Assembly (NCBI RefSeq): GCF_934754925.1
Contig: NZ_CAKVJA010000072.1
Location: 1 to 6,536 of the forward strand
Origin: an uncultured Clostridium sp.
Lineage (GTDB): Bacteria; Bacillota; Clostridia; Clostridiales; Clostridiaceae
Length of the DNA: 6,536 nt
Direction of reading: 5' to 3'
Notes under the pieces: generated by a model
Told to the model about the DNA's origin: nothing
Database searches by the model: none
The model's input: only the letters and a program-made list of their open reading frames with translations
Part shown: positions 1-6,051 of the stretch, one piece after another
Layout: every line of letters starts with the position of its first letter
Position numbering within the stretch: the first letter of the stretch is position 1
Translations under genes and position numbers: made by a program

Positions 1-110
1 CCCTTCAGGCGAAGGGTAAACCAGATGGCCGCGCCTCCCAGGAAAAACAGACACGCCGGATGCCAGACGATGTCATTTACGATAGTTATAATTTTTGTAA
101 ATAATTCCAT
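1..110 (-). CDS. N-terminus of AGCS-family amino acid:cation symporter (partial)
   Basis: Only the first 36 codons are in the window; the gene runs off the left edge. The peptide begins MELFTKII and continues through NDIVWHP and a hydrophobic stretch to IWFTLRLKG. The order short amphipathic start, N-x-x-x-W, glycine-rich helix, then F-T-x-R-L matches the N-terminus of alanine/glycine:cation (AGCS) symporters, which import small amino acids with Na+ or H+ through about 11 membrane helices. The ATG at 110-108 is chosen because AAAGGAGA lies 11 bases upstream and the next upstream ATG is followed at once by a stop. It is separated from the upstream YfhO operon by a terminator and has its own promoter. 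The assignment rests on a short fragment, so another multi-spanning transporter is possible. Confidence 0.6.
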   Translation of the reverse strand, partial: MELFTKIITIVNDIVWHPACLFFLGGAAIWFTLRLK

Positions 111-136
111 AATTTTACATTCTCCTTTGTCGCATC

Positions 137-159
137 TGCACCATTTTAGCACAGGTGCA
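137..159 (-). promoter_or_regulatory. Extended -10 promoter with flanking TGCACC/GGTGCA dyad
   Basis: Read on the minus strand, TGC-TAAAAT is a good extended -10, with the hexamer at 148-143. No convincing -35 lies 16-18 bases upstream (TTTCTC is the best). The -10 is framed by a 6-bp inverted repeat, TGCACC at 137-142 and GGTGCA at 154-159, which could be an operator for the symporter gene. The promoter is inferred from sequence alone. Confidence 0.45.
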
Positions 160-175
160 CGGATAGAGAAAATTC

Positions 176-228
176 AAAAAGAATATACGCAGTTATAGAA
201 TGATTTTATAACTGCGTATATTCTTTTT
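176..228 (-). terminator. Perfect 22-bp hairpin, intrinsic terminator of the GT2-YfhO operon
   Basis: Bases 176-197 and 207-228 are exact reverse complements (22 of 22), with a 9-base loop at 198-206. The stem is A-rich at its outer 5' side and T-rich at its 3' side on both strands, so each strand ends in a U-run. It begins 8 bases after the YfhO stop codon and so would end that operon before the symporter promoter. The stem is much longer than the usual 7-12 bp. Confidence 0.85.
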
Positions 229-235
229 ACAAGCG

Positions 236-2932
236 TTATTGCGTTTCGCGTTCCGCCGATTTCGGCCTGCGCTTTATTCGAATGACTTGATAAATTATTA
301 TACCAATAAGAGTCATCAATGATGTCAGTATTCCGACGCGGAGCCACGGGGTCGAATAACTCAATTGAATATGATGCTTTCCCGGGGGTAGCGGAATCGC
401 CATATACATTCCGTTTGCTTTTACTATTGAAGTCTTCTCTCCGTCCACTTTCGCAGACCACCCCGTTGAATACGGAATCGAAAGGAACAGAACCTCGTTT
501 TCGGAACATTCAACCGATCCGGAAACAGTATCATTTCCGATTGAAATGTTTTTGCATGGTGTGAGCTTTGAAATATCTTCCATATATTTCTCGGTATCGT
601 TTTCATATACGCCGATGCTTTTGTACGTATATTCCGCCGGCTTCGCAAATACAATTTTAACGGAATCATATCCTTCTTCACTTTTTCCCAAATAATAGGT
701 CACGCCATCCTTCGGTGCATACCAGTAATGATAGGATGACAATGCTGTTGCTGTCTTTTCATAATCCGAAACGCGAAGATCTCCTTTCTTTTGTCCGCGG
801 CACCAAATGTCTGAACTCGTTCCCATGATAAGCGAACACATGGATTTATCGGCTTCCTTTATCTTCAACCCATTCATCCACAGATACAATTCCCCTTTCA
901 TCGGTTTTTTAAAGTGCAATATCAGTGCGCCTTTTTCTTTCTTCACCGATATTCTCTTTTTCGTTAAGTCCACATCCTTCGTTTCCACTTTATACGGAAG
1001 GACGGTCATTCGTTTCTTTGGTTTTATCGTTTTGATGTTATGGATTTTTGCATCCGTCATGACCCCTTGCAGCATCGCTTCTTGGCGGTTCAGCGGGTTC
1101 ATCTTTAGAGCATCTTTCCTCAATATACTATTCCTATATAAGAAAGCACTGCCCAAGTAATGTGTGTTCTCATACAAGCCCTCTTCGATTTTCTCGTATC
1201 CGACCGGCACTCCTTCGTTATCTTTCGAATCTGTCGTATAATATTTCACCCCCGCTAAATCCAGCAAAGCTCGCCGTCCATCCAATCCATGTAATCCGCA
1301 ATTCGGGTTCATCGTATTCAATTGTAAATCTGTGCAATAGCGCTGGAAGTTCTTATCCATGATGCTCCACCAAAATGTGGTTCCTCGCACTTGATTGGCA
1401 CACTCTACATTCATATTCGTTTCTCTTTTCTCCACCCGATAGAATTCTTTCTGATTCGCAGTTCCGCGGGCCTTTGAAATAGACGGTGCTGTAAAATATG
1501 CGTTTAAATTATCTGCATTCACGAATTGCTTAACAAAACCACCATATGCGGGCGAGAAAATTACGCAAATACCAACGATTACGGATAAAATCGTTAATTC
1601 TCCAATAATCAGGTTTCCATGTGCTTTGAAAAACGGCATTGTATTTATTGCCCACAAAACAAGCATTGTTAGTAGTAGCAGTACATCATACGAATACCCA
1701 TCGGAGGAATTTCCACCTATAGAATGAGCGATGCACATATAGATGGCAACCATCATCGTCAAAACAATTAGCTGTTTCTTTTCTAATTTGCACAGCTTAT
1801 CTCCAAGTCCCATATATACGATCGCAACAGCCAATGCAAATGCGTAACTCCACCGGTTCGTTGCATAACCGAAACCATTTAAGATACGTCCGCATAAAGG
1901 AATGCACATAATGAGCAAACTGCTCACACCGGCAATTTTCATGGTCTTCCATTGATTTCCCTTTTGTATTATTAGGAGTAACAAGCATATCAATCCAAGG
2001 GGAATTCCGCCTATAACGGTATGATAGGCAAACAATCCATGGAATTTTCCCAAATGAACAAATAGCTGCTTATAAAAATTCATCGGATACAGAACCAGTG
2101 ATTCGGTATATCCGGTGGTCAATCCAATTCTATAATTATTTAAAAACGCATGCACTGTCGGAAATAGGATAAACCCGGATAACAATCCGCCCACCAAATA
2201 GGCTGCACATACATTTTTGCAGATTTGAATGTTCTCACGGACCGTACTTTTCTTGCACCGCAACCGAATACACAGGTACACCATGCTTAGAATCACATTG
2301 CTGTAAAAGAAATAATAATTTGTTAAGAACGAATAGAATGTAACCGCAACCAACGGTGCCTTCCGCTTCTCCCGCATCAATATCTCTATCGCCCACAGTA
2401 TTACCGGAAAAAGGTAGCACCCATGCATGAAGTTCGGAAAGTAGAAAAAATACTCAATATTAAAAAAAGAGTACAACAATCCGCCCATGGCCGTTCGCCA
2501 ACTATCCGTCTTCTTCACACAATTTGAATACAGACAAAAGGCTTCCCCGGAAAGAAAGATTTTTATCCATATCATCAGCTTATAACTTCTTGTCAGGCGA
2601 TTAGGGAACAAAGCGACGGAAATCCAACAGATTGGATCCAGAAAATCATATGCATTCAAGGTTGTCAACGGATCTGCCCCTTGGCCTAAGGTATACCAAA
2701 AATGCGGTATTTGAAACAATTTCCCATTCGCGATGCCATTCACAATCTTAAGTTGGCAATCCCGTATATATTGCATCGCAACATAATGCTGCCCCCATCC
2801 ATCCGGATTCCATACATAGGTTATTTTTCCACTGCTAAAGTACGAATCCATCACAAAGATTGGAATGATCAACAACACTGCATACAGAATGTACGATTTG
2901 TATTTCTCCCACCACGATGCTCTTATGTTCAA
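236..2932 (-). CDS. YfhO-family membrane protein, probable lipid-linked sugar transferase (GT-C type)
   Basis: This 898-residue protein has the YfhO layout. A signal-anchor helix (about 14-29) leads to a first outside loop with NPDGWGQ (42-48), whose Asp44 sits where GT-C enzymes often keep a catalytic acid. About a dozen further helices run to 460. A long extracytoplasmic part (461-863) contains LDLAGVKYY (557-565) and the family's C-terminal signature SIPYSTGW...VDG (818-831) and PPGKHHIQLSY (849-859). A last helix (864-884) and a basic tail follow. In Bacillus subtilis, YfhO is thought to transfer GlcNAc from undecaprenyl phosphate to lipoteichoic acid; the acceptor here is unknown. Translation appears coupled to the upstream glycosyltransferase, whose TGA overlaps this start as TTGA. 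The start is TTG (2932-2930). GAGGAG ends only 2 bases before it, closer than usual, so AAGGG further up or coupling may serve. A terminator follows. Family assignment is firm; substrate is inferred. Confidence 0.9.
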   Translation of the reverse strand: MNIRASWWEKYKSYILYAVLLIIPIFVMDSYFSSGKITYVWNPDGWGQHYVAMQYIRDCQLKIVNGIANGKLFQIPHFWYTLGQGADPLTTLNAYDFLDPICWISVALFPNRLTRSYKLMIWIKIFLSGEAFCLYSNCVKKTDSWRTAMGGLLYSFFNIEYFFYFPNFMHGCYLFPVILWAIEILMREKRKAPLVAVTFYSFLTNYYFFYSNVILSMVYLCIRLRCKKSTVRENIQICKNVCAAYLVGGLLSGFILFPTVHAFLNNYRIGLTTGYTESLVLYPMNFYKQLFVHLGKFHGLFAYHTVIGGIPLGLICLLLLIIQKGNQWKTMKIAGVSSLLIMCIPLCGRILNGFGYATNRWSYAFALAVAIVYMGLGDKLCKLEKKQLIVLTMMVAIYMCIAHSIGGNSSDGYSYDVLLLLTMLVLWAINTMPFFKAHGNLIIGELTILSVIVGICVIFSPAYGGFVKQFVNADNLNAYFTAPSISKARGTANQKEFYRVEKRETNMNVECANQVRGTTFWWSIMDKNFQRYCTDLQLNTMNPNCGLHGLDGRRALLDLAGVKYYTTDSKDNEGVPVGYEKIEEGLYENTHYLGSAFLYRNSILRKDALKMNPLNRQEAMLQGVMTDAKIHNIKTIKPKKRMTVLPYKVETKDVDLTKKRISVKKEKGALILHFKKPMKGELYLWMNGLKIKEADKSMCSLIMGTSSDIWCRGQKKGDLRVSDYEKTATALSSYHYWYAPKDGVTYYLGKSEEGYDSVKIVFAKPAEYTYKSIGVYENDTEKYMEDISKLTPCKNISIGNDTVSGSVECSENEVLFLSIPYSTGWSAKVDGEKTSIVKANGMYMAIPLPPGKHHIQLSYSTPWLRVGILTSLMTLIGIIIYQVIRIKRRPKSAERETQ

Positions 2933-3882
2933 TGCTCCTCTTTCCCTTTCACTAATTCAACATATCGCTCCTGACAGCGAATCAAGTCCTTCTCAAAATC
3001 CTGGCGGTCTTTCTTCCGCAGTGTGTGCAGTATTAACCCGGAAAAAAAAGACTGCAATCCCGCAATAACCGTAAATCCACACACGATTAACGTAGGGAAA
3101 TTCGGCACAAGCCCCGTCTTCCGGTAATTAATGAATATCGGGATAAAAAACACGGCCGCCAACAAAAACAATACCAGCGCAATCCCGCTAAAAAAGGCGC
3201 GCGGTTTATACGTTTCGAACAGGCTCACAATTGTCCGCAGCACCTTTGCCCCGTCCGAAAAGGTATTCAATTTCGAGCTGCTTCCACTCGGTCGGTCCCG
3301 GTATTCCACAACGACGTTTGACACATTCATATTTTTGTCAATCGCATGAATGCTCATTTCCGTTTCAATCTCGAATCCCTTGGATAAAACCGGAAATGTT
3401 TTTACGAATTGGTAACTGAATGCACGATATCCGGTCATGATATCCCGGATGTTGCTTTTGAACAGTTTATTGATGCTTTTTCGGACCAGTGCATTTCCAA
3501 AATTATGGAAATGCCGTTTATTTTCATCGAAATAGGTGGATGAAAGTCGATCCCCCACCACCATGTCGGCCTGATCTTCCAATACCCGCTTCACCATTTC
3601 AATGGCAGCCTCCGCAGGGTAGGTATCATCCCCATCCGCCATAATGTAACACTCTGCGTCCACTTCCCGAAACATCCGCCGAATCACATTGCCCTTGCCT
3701 TGAAGGGTTTCCTTTCGCACAATGGCACCGGCATCGCGAGCCACTGCCGCCGTCCGATCCTCCGAGTTATTGTCGTATACATATATTTCTGCATCCGGGA
3801 GAGCCTTTTTAAAATCCGTTACTACCTTCCCGATGGTTCTTTCTTCATTGAAACAGGGTATCAACACCGCAATTCGATCCAT
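2929..3882 (-). CDS. Polyprenyl-phosphate glycosyltransferase, GT2 family (DPM1/CsbB/GtrB-like)
   Basis: This 317-residue enzyme has the GT2 fold of dolichol-phosphate-mannose-synthase-like proteins: N-terminal IPCFNEE (8-14), YDNNSED (36-42), the metal and nucleotide-sugar site DGDDTYP (83-89), GDR (110-112), TGYRAF (150-155), and YRDRPSGSSSKL (194-205), the loop typical of polyprenyl-phosphate enzymes. Two membrane helices (about 229-252 and 262-286) and a charged cytoplasmic tail follow. It should move a sugar from a nucleotide donor to undecaprenyl phosphate at the inner face of the membrane. The partner YfhO protein, whose start overlaps this stop, would use the product outside. The ATG at 3882-3880 has AGGAG 7 bases upstream. 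It is the first gene of the operon, just downstream of the promoter with a G8 spacer. The sugar cannot be read from the sequence. Confidence 0.93.
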   Translation of the reverse strand: MDRIAVLIPCFNEERTIGKVVTDFKKALPDAEIYVYDNNSEDRTAAVARDAGAIVRKETLQGKGNVIRRMFREVDAECYIMADGDDTYPAEAAIEMVKRVLEDQADMVVGDRLSSTYFDENKRHFHNFGNALVRKSINKLFKSNIRDIMTGYRAFSYQFVKTFPVLSKGFEIETEMSIHAIDKNMNVSNVVVEYRDRPSGSSSKLNTFSDGAKVLRTIVSLFETYKPRAFFSGIALVLFLLAAVFFIPIFINYRKTGLVPNFPTLIVCGFTVIAGLQSFFSGLILHTLRKKDRQDFEKDLIRCQERYVELVKGKEEH

Positions 3883-3914
3883 ATATTTACTCCTAATCAG
3901 CGCTTATCCAATTT

Positions 3915-3945
3915 ATTTTACCCCCCCCTTATTGGAATTTGTCAA
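3915..3945 (-). promoter_or_regulatory. Promoter of the GT2-YfhO operon with a G8 tract in its spacer
   Basis: On the minus strand a perfect TTGACA (3945-3940) is followed by 19 bases and TAAAAT (3920-3915). Eight consecutive G (3928-3921) lie directly before the -10. The spacer is two bases over the optimal 17. Transcription would begin near 3908, giving a leader of about 25 bases up to the GT2 ATG. TCCAAT (3907-3912) and ATTGGA (3931-3936) form a 6-bp dyad around the -10 and the G tract. GCAATAATTGC (3947-3957), an 11-base palindrome, abuts the -35 and may be an operator. Confidence 0.65.
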
Positions 3946-3979
3946 GGCAATAATTGCATCCCACTAATATAAATTGAAC

Positions 3980-4023
3980 CTTAAGAAATCTTAAGACTTT
4001 TTGCTGTAAATATTTGGTATAAT
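3980..4023 (+). promoter_or_regulatory. Extended -10 promoter with CTTAAG dyad for the 4122-4894 operon
   Basis: TTGGTATAAT at 4014-4023 contains a consensus -10 (4018-4023) extended by TGG, which offsets the poor -35 (GACTTT, 3995-4000). Upstream, CTTAAGA-AA-TCTTAAG (3980-3995) is a perfect 7-bp dyad. It also reads as two TTAAG boxes 10 bases apart, the layout of OmpR/PhoB-type activator sites. CiaR of streptococci uses TTAAG boxes with an 11-base period, which is similar but not the same. The regulator is unknown. Confidence 0.6.
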
Positions 4024-4065
4024 GCAGATAGAGCTAATCATCAGCGTGAAATGAGGTGATACCCG

Positions 4066-4092
4066 ATGCAGAAATCCGCTTCAATCCGTTAA
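4066..4092 (+). CDS. Possible 8-codon leader peptide ORF (MQKSASIR)
   Basis: The reading frame ATG (4066) to TAA (4090-4092) encodes MQKSASIR. A good Shine-Dalgarno, AGGTGAT at 4054-4060, stands 5 bases before the ATG, as strong as that of the main gene. It lies in the 5' leader downstream of the plus-strand promoter and stops 29 bases before the ATG at 4122. It could regulate the main ORF through translation, or it may be chance. The residues do not suggest a classic amino acid attenuator. Confidence 0.35.
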   Translation: MQKSASIR

Positions 4093-4121
4093 AGCAATAT
4101 TTTCAAGAAAGGATATTTGAG

Positions 4122-4664
4122 ATGTATGCAAATCGCAACAGACTTCGAATCCTCACCGGAATACTCTGCATTGCCGTGACTGTTTTTATATTCACTGCTT
4201 TTGCAACTGCGGACGATGAGGTTCAATACAAGTCCTACGATTTAAAGGGTTACAGCGGATCGGTCGAAGTCGATCAATCCGTTCGGGATAAAATCCAAGA
4301 TAAGGCGATAAAAGAGATTGCCGGAGAGACGAAATCGAAAATAATCCGAATAACGGCGATGGAGAATCTTTCGGAAGAGAATCTGCAGGCCTCCGAAGAG
4401 GAAGCCCTCTACGTGTATACCGATAAAGGATTAACCCACATCCAAGTGGATAAAGGCTGTGTCGGCAAAATCTCTTTGAAAGAAGTAAAAGAAATGATTC
4501 GCGAAAACGAAGGCTCCTTCGTTCGGGTGTACGATGTGGGGACGCAGGAAGAGTCGTCCTCGTTCCTCTCGGAACATAAGGGAATCCTCGCGACGATTGG
4601 AGTCGCCGTCGTGCTTATCCTACTGTGGCTGCTGTATGAAAGAAAAAATCGGAGAACCGAATGA
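4122..4664 (+). CDS. Unrecognised extracytoplasmic protein with signal-like N-terminus and C-terminal anchor
   Basis: This 180-residue protein matches no family I recognise. A basic N-terminus (NRNRLR) is followed by a hydrophobic helix (9-27) and AFATADDE, a plausible signal peptidase site after Ala30. An acidic, soluble region (31-153) with alternating strand-like and charged helical stretches follows. A second hydrophobic helix (about 154-172) and the basic tail YERKNRRTE end it. The topology should be an outward-facing domain of about 120 residues held by the C-terminal helix. I chose ATG 4122 because AAAGGA (4108-4113) lies 8 bases upstream; an in-frame GTG at 4056 would add 22 residues ahead of the signal helix. 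It is first in its operon, under the extended -10 promoter, and its stop overlaps the next gene as ATGA. A role in envelope sensing or assembly is only inferred. Confidence 0.75.
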   Translation: MYANRNRLRILTGILCIAVTVFIFTAFATADDEVQYKSYDLKGYSGSVEVDQSVRDKIQDKAIKEIAGETKSKIIRITAMENLSEENLQASEEEALYVYTDKGLTHIQVDKGCVGKISLKEVKEMIRENEGSFVRVYDVGTQEESSSFLSEHKGILATIGVAVVLILLWLLYERKNRRTE

Positions 4665-4894
4665 TGAAAAAGCAAATGATGAATATCATTGATATCCTGG
4701 AGGGTTGTTACGCCCTTTGCTGCTGCATCGGAGTTTTCTATTTTCGTATGGAACCTTCACCCTCTCTCCGAATCCTGCTCCTCGTGATTTCCACAATCGG
4801 GATTTTGGCAACAGATTTAGCTAGAAGGAAAATGTCCATCGGAAGCGGGCTGGCGGCAATTTGGAATGTTTATTTCATAATCGGATTTTTCTAA
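4661..4894 (+). CDS. Small hydrophobic membrane protein, unknown function
   Basis: The 77-residue product (76 if the second ATG at 4664 is used) is mostly hydrophobic, with probable helices at 12-29, 35-53 and 60-77. A basic stretch, ARRK, lies between the second and third, placing that loop in the cytoplasm. Three consecutive cysteines (20-22) lie in the first helix. It overlaps the upstream gene by ATGA. GGAGA (4651-4655) is 5 bases from the first ATG and 8 from the second, which favours the second. Co-translation with the anchored protein suggests the two act together. It resembles the 5725-5988 product in length, in an early LE(G/D)xY element, and in helix-loop-helix order, but the match is weak. 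No known domain is recognised. Confidence 0.7.
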   Translation: MMKKQMMNIIDILEGCYALCCCIGVFYFRMEPSPSLRILLLVISTIGILATDLARRKMSIGSGLAAIWNVYFIIGFF

Positions 4895-4906
4895 AACGTA
4901 GAATCA

Positions 4907-4960
4907 AAATTGTACATGTACTGATGTTATTCTCGTAATATCAGTACATGTCATGTTCAA
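4907..4960 (+). repeat. Long imperfect inverted repeat with two GTACATGT boxes (terminator or operator)
   Basis: ACATGTACTGAT (4914-4925) is exactly complementary to 4940-4951. The stem extends inward with two G-T pairs to 4930/4935, leaving the 4-base loop TCTC. AAATTG and CAATTT add an outer stem with a bulge. GTACATGT occurs in the same orientation at 4912-4919 and 4944-4951, 32 bases apart, about three helical turns. It sits between the small membrane protein and the response regulator. There is no clean U-run, so it may be a weak terminator or a regulator site for the gene at 5005. Confidence 0.5.
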
Positions 4961-5004
4961 TTTGTTATTGCAATTTATGCCCATTTCAATGCAGGAGATA
5001 GAAT

Positions 5005-5682
5005 ATGTCTTTCGAAAATCGAATTGCTATCGTCTCACAGGATTTCGCTTTTGCAAACAGTTTGAAAGAATCCCTGCAAAAGGAGAAACTCATCAATGAT
5101 GTTATTGTCAAAGGCTCTTTTTCTGATGCGTTCTTTGAGAGTCCTGCAGATTTAACCATTCTTGATTATGAAACTTTTGAATTAGAATGGCACGGTCAAA
5201 TGCCTTTTTCAAATCAGTTTCATCGTGGTAAATTTTTATTTCTTTTTTCATCAGCAGATATAGATAATCAAACGTCAGCTTCTCCGCTCCTCTTCTATGA
5301 TGACTTTCTGATAAAACCGATTAATTACCCGGAGCTGTTACTTCGAATTAAGCAGCTTCTGACTCATGAAGAACGCGAGGACATGCTTTGGTATGGAAAT
5401 ACATTATTGCATTTTTCCTTGGGAACGCTAACTACACCTAAAGGAACAATCGACCTTACTTCGTATGAATCTAAAATTCTCCACACTTTTTTCGAACAGC
5501 CTCAACACATTATTTCGAGAGCGGAATTACTGAACATTAATAACGCACAGAATTACGATGTTTCGGATCGGTCCATCGATGTTCGAATCTCGATTATTCG
5601 CAAAAAATTAATTGCCATCTCTTCAAATCTAAGCCTTCTTTCACGGAGAGGGTGCGGATATATTCTGACAATTTCTTCATAA
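5005..5682 (+). CDS. Orphan OmpR/PhoB-family response regulator with atypical receiver
   Basis: This 225-residue protein has an N-terminal receiver-like domain (about 5-120) and a C-terminal winged-helix DNA-binding domain (about 130-224). The receiver keeps Asp54 (TILDYET) as the likely phosphorylation site, Ser82/Ser83 at the end of strand 4, and Lys104-Pro105 (LIKPIN). The acidic pair that normally binds Mg2+ after the first strand is replaced: AIVSQD has Ser11-Gln12 where VEDD-like residues belong. The output domain shows LTSYESKIL (151-159), SRAELL (171-176), the recognition-helix region DVSDRSIDVRISIIRKKL (185-202) and RRGCGYIL (214-221). The ATG has AGGAGA 6 bases upstream. No histidine kinase is adjacent. 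Candidate targets are the dyads at 3980-3995, 4912-4951 and 6063-6103, by proximity only. Its GC content is lower than that of the window-edge genes. Confidence 0.9.
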   Translation: MSFENRIAIVSQDFAFANSLKESLQKEKLINDVIVKGSFSDAFFESPADLTILDYETFELEWHGQMPFSNQFHRGKFLFLFSSADIDNQTSASPLLFYDDFLIKPINYPELLLRIKQLLTHEEREDMLWYGNTLLHFSLGTLTTPKGTIDLTSYESKILHTFFEQPQHIISRAELLNINNAQNYDVSDRSIDVRISIIRKKLIAISSNLSLLSRRGCGYILTISS

Positions 5683-5684
5683 CA

Positions 5685-5720
5685 AAAATATCGGACAGCA
5701 CTGGGGCTGCCCGATATTTT
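5685..5720. terminator. Bidirectional intrinsic terminator between convergent genes
   Basis: Bases 5685-5699 pair with 5706-5720 over 15 positions with one A/C mismatch, around a 6-base loop. The core is GC-rich (TCGG, CAGC), with A-runs on the 5' side and T-runs on the 3' side, so each strand gets a U-rich tail. It starts 2 bases after the response regulator stop and ends 4 bases before the stop of the convergent small membrane protein gene, serving both. Confidence 0.9.
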
Positions 5721-5724
5721 AGAT

Positions 5725-5988
5725 TTACCACGGTTTTATCCACAAATACAGATTCGCCATTATTACCAATGTGCAAGTGGCTCGTACGTATCCTTCAAAC
5801 TTATTATTCTTTATTGATGCGACCACCAGGAACACAACTCCACACAAGGAGAGCAGCAACAGTAAATAAGTTACCGTTGTAGAAACTTTATCAACAGTTC
5901 CCATAAGTGAAATAACAGCAATTACAATAACATAGATATCTTCGAGCATACTGATACAGCGGACGATATTTTTCGAATACATTTTCAT
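5725..5988 (-). CDS. Small three-helix membrane protein, unknown function
   Basis: From ATG 5988 the product is 87 residues. It has a short polar start (MKMYSKNIVR), helices at about 17-32, 38-58 and 66-84, and a basic loop (KNNK) between the second and third. GGAG (5998-5995) lies 6 bases before this ATG. An in-frame TTG at 6000 overlaps that Shine-Dalgarno and is therefore unlikely; a further ATG two codons in (5982) is also possible. The gene converges on the response regulator and shares its terminator. It has its own extended -10 promoter, identical over ten bases to that of the plus-strand operon. No family is recognised. The general plan resembles the 4661-4894 product. Confidence 0.7.
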   Translation of the reverse strand: MKMYSKNIVRCISMLEDIYVIVIAVISLMGTVDKVSTTVTYLLLLLSLCGVVFLVVASIKNNKFEGYVRATCTLVIMANLYLWIKPW

Positions 5989-6051
5989 AGGCTTCTCCAA
6001 TCAATACTTTGCAATTATTACTACTTCCCAACACGAACATCTTTCATGCGT

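Noticed and set aside
807..1160. 117-codon plus-strand reading frame inside the YfhO gene
   Set aside because: It is antisense to a confidently assigned coding region, without promoter, Shine-Dalgarno or recognisable protein features.
3907..3936. TCCAAT/ATTGGA inverted repeats flanking the -10 as an invertible promoter
   Set aside because: Arms of 6 bp around 18 bases are too short for known site-specific inversion, and no recombinase is encoded in the window.
4056..4121. GTG start at 4056 adding 22 residues to the anchored protein
   Set aside because: It overlaps the Shine-Dalgarno of the leader ORF, has no site of its own, and would put a polar extension before a normal signal helix. ATG 4122 has AAAGGA 8 bases upstream.
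4024..4121. Possible riboswitch in the leader of the anchored-protein gene
   Set aside because: I compared it by eye with common classes (preQ1, c-di-GMP, fluoride, SAM) and found no conserved core; the only stems seen are short.
5989..6000. TTG start at 6000 for the small membrane protein
   Set aside because: The TTG overlaps GGAG, which is ideally spaced from ATG 5988.
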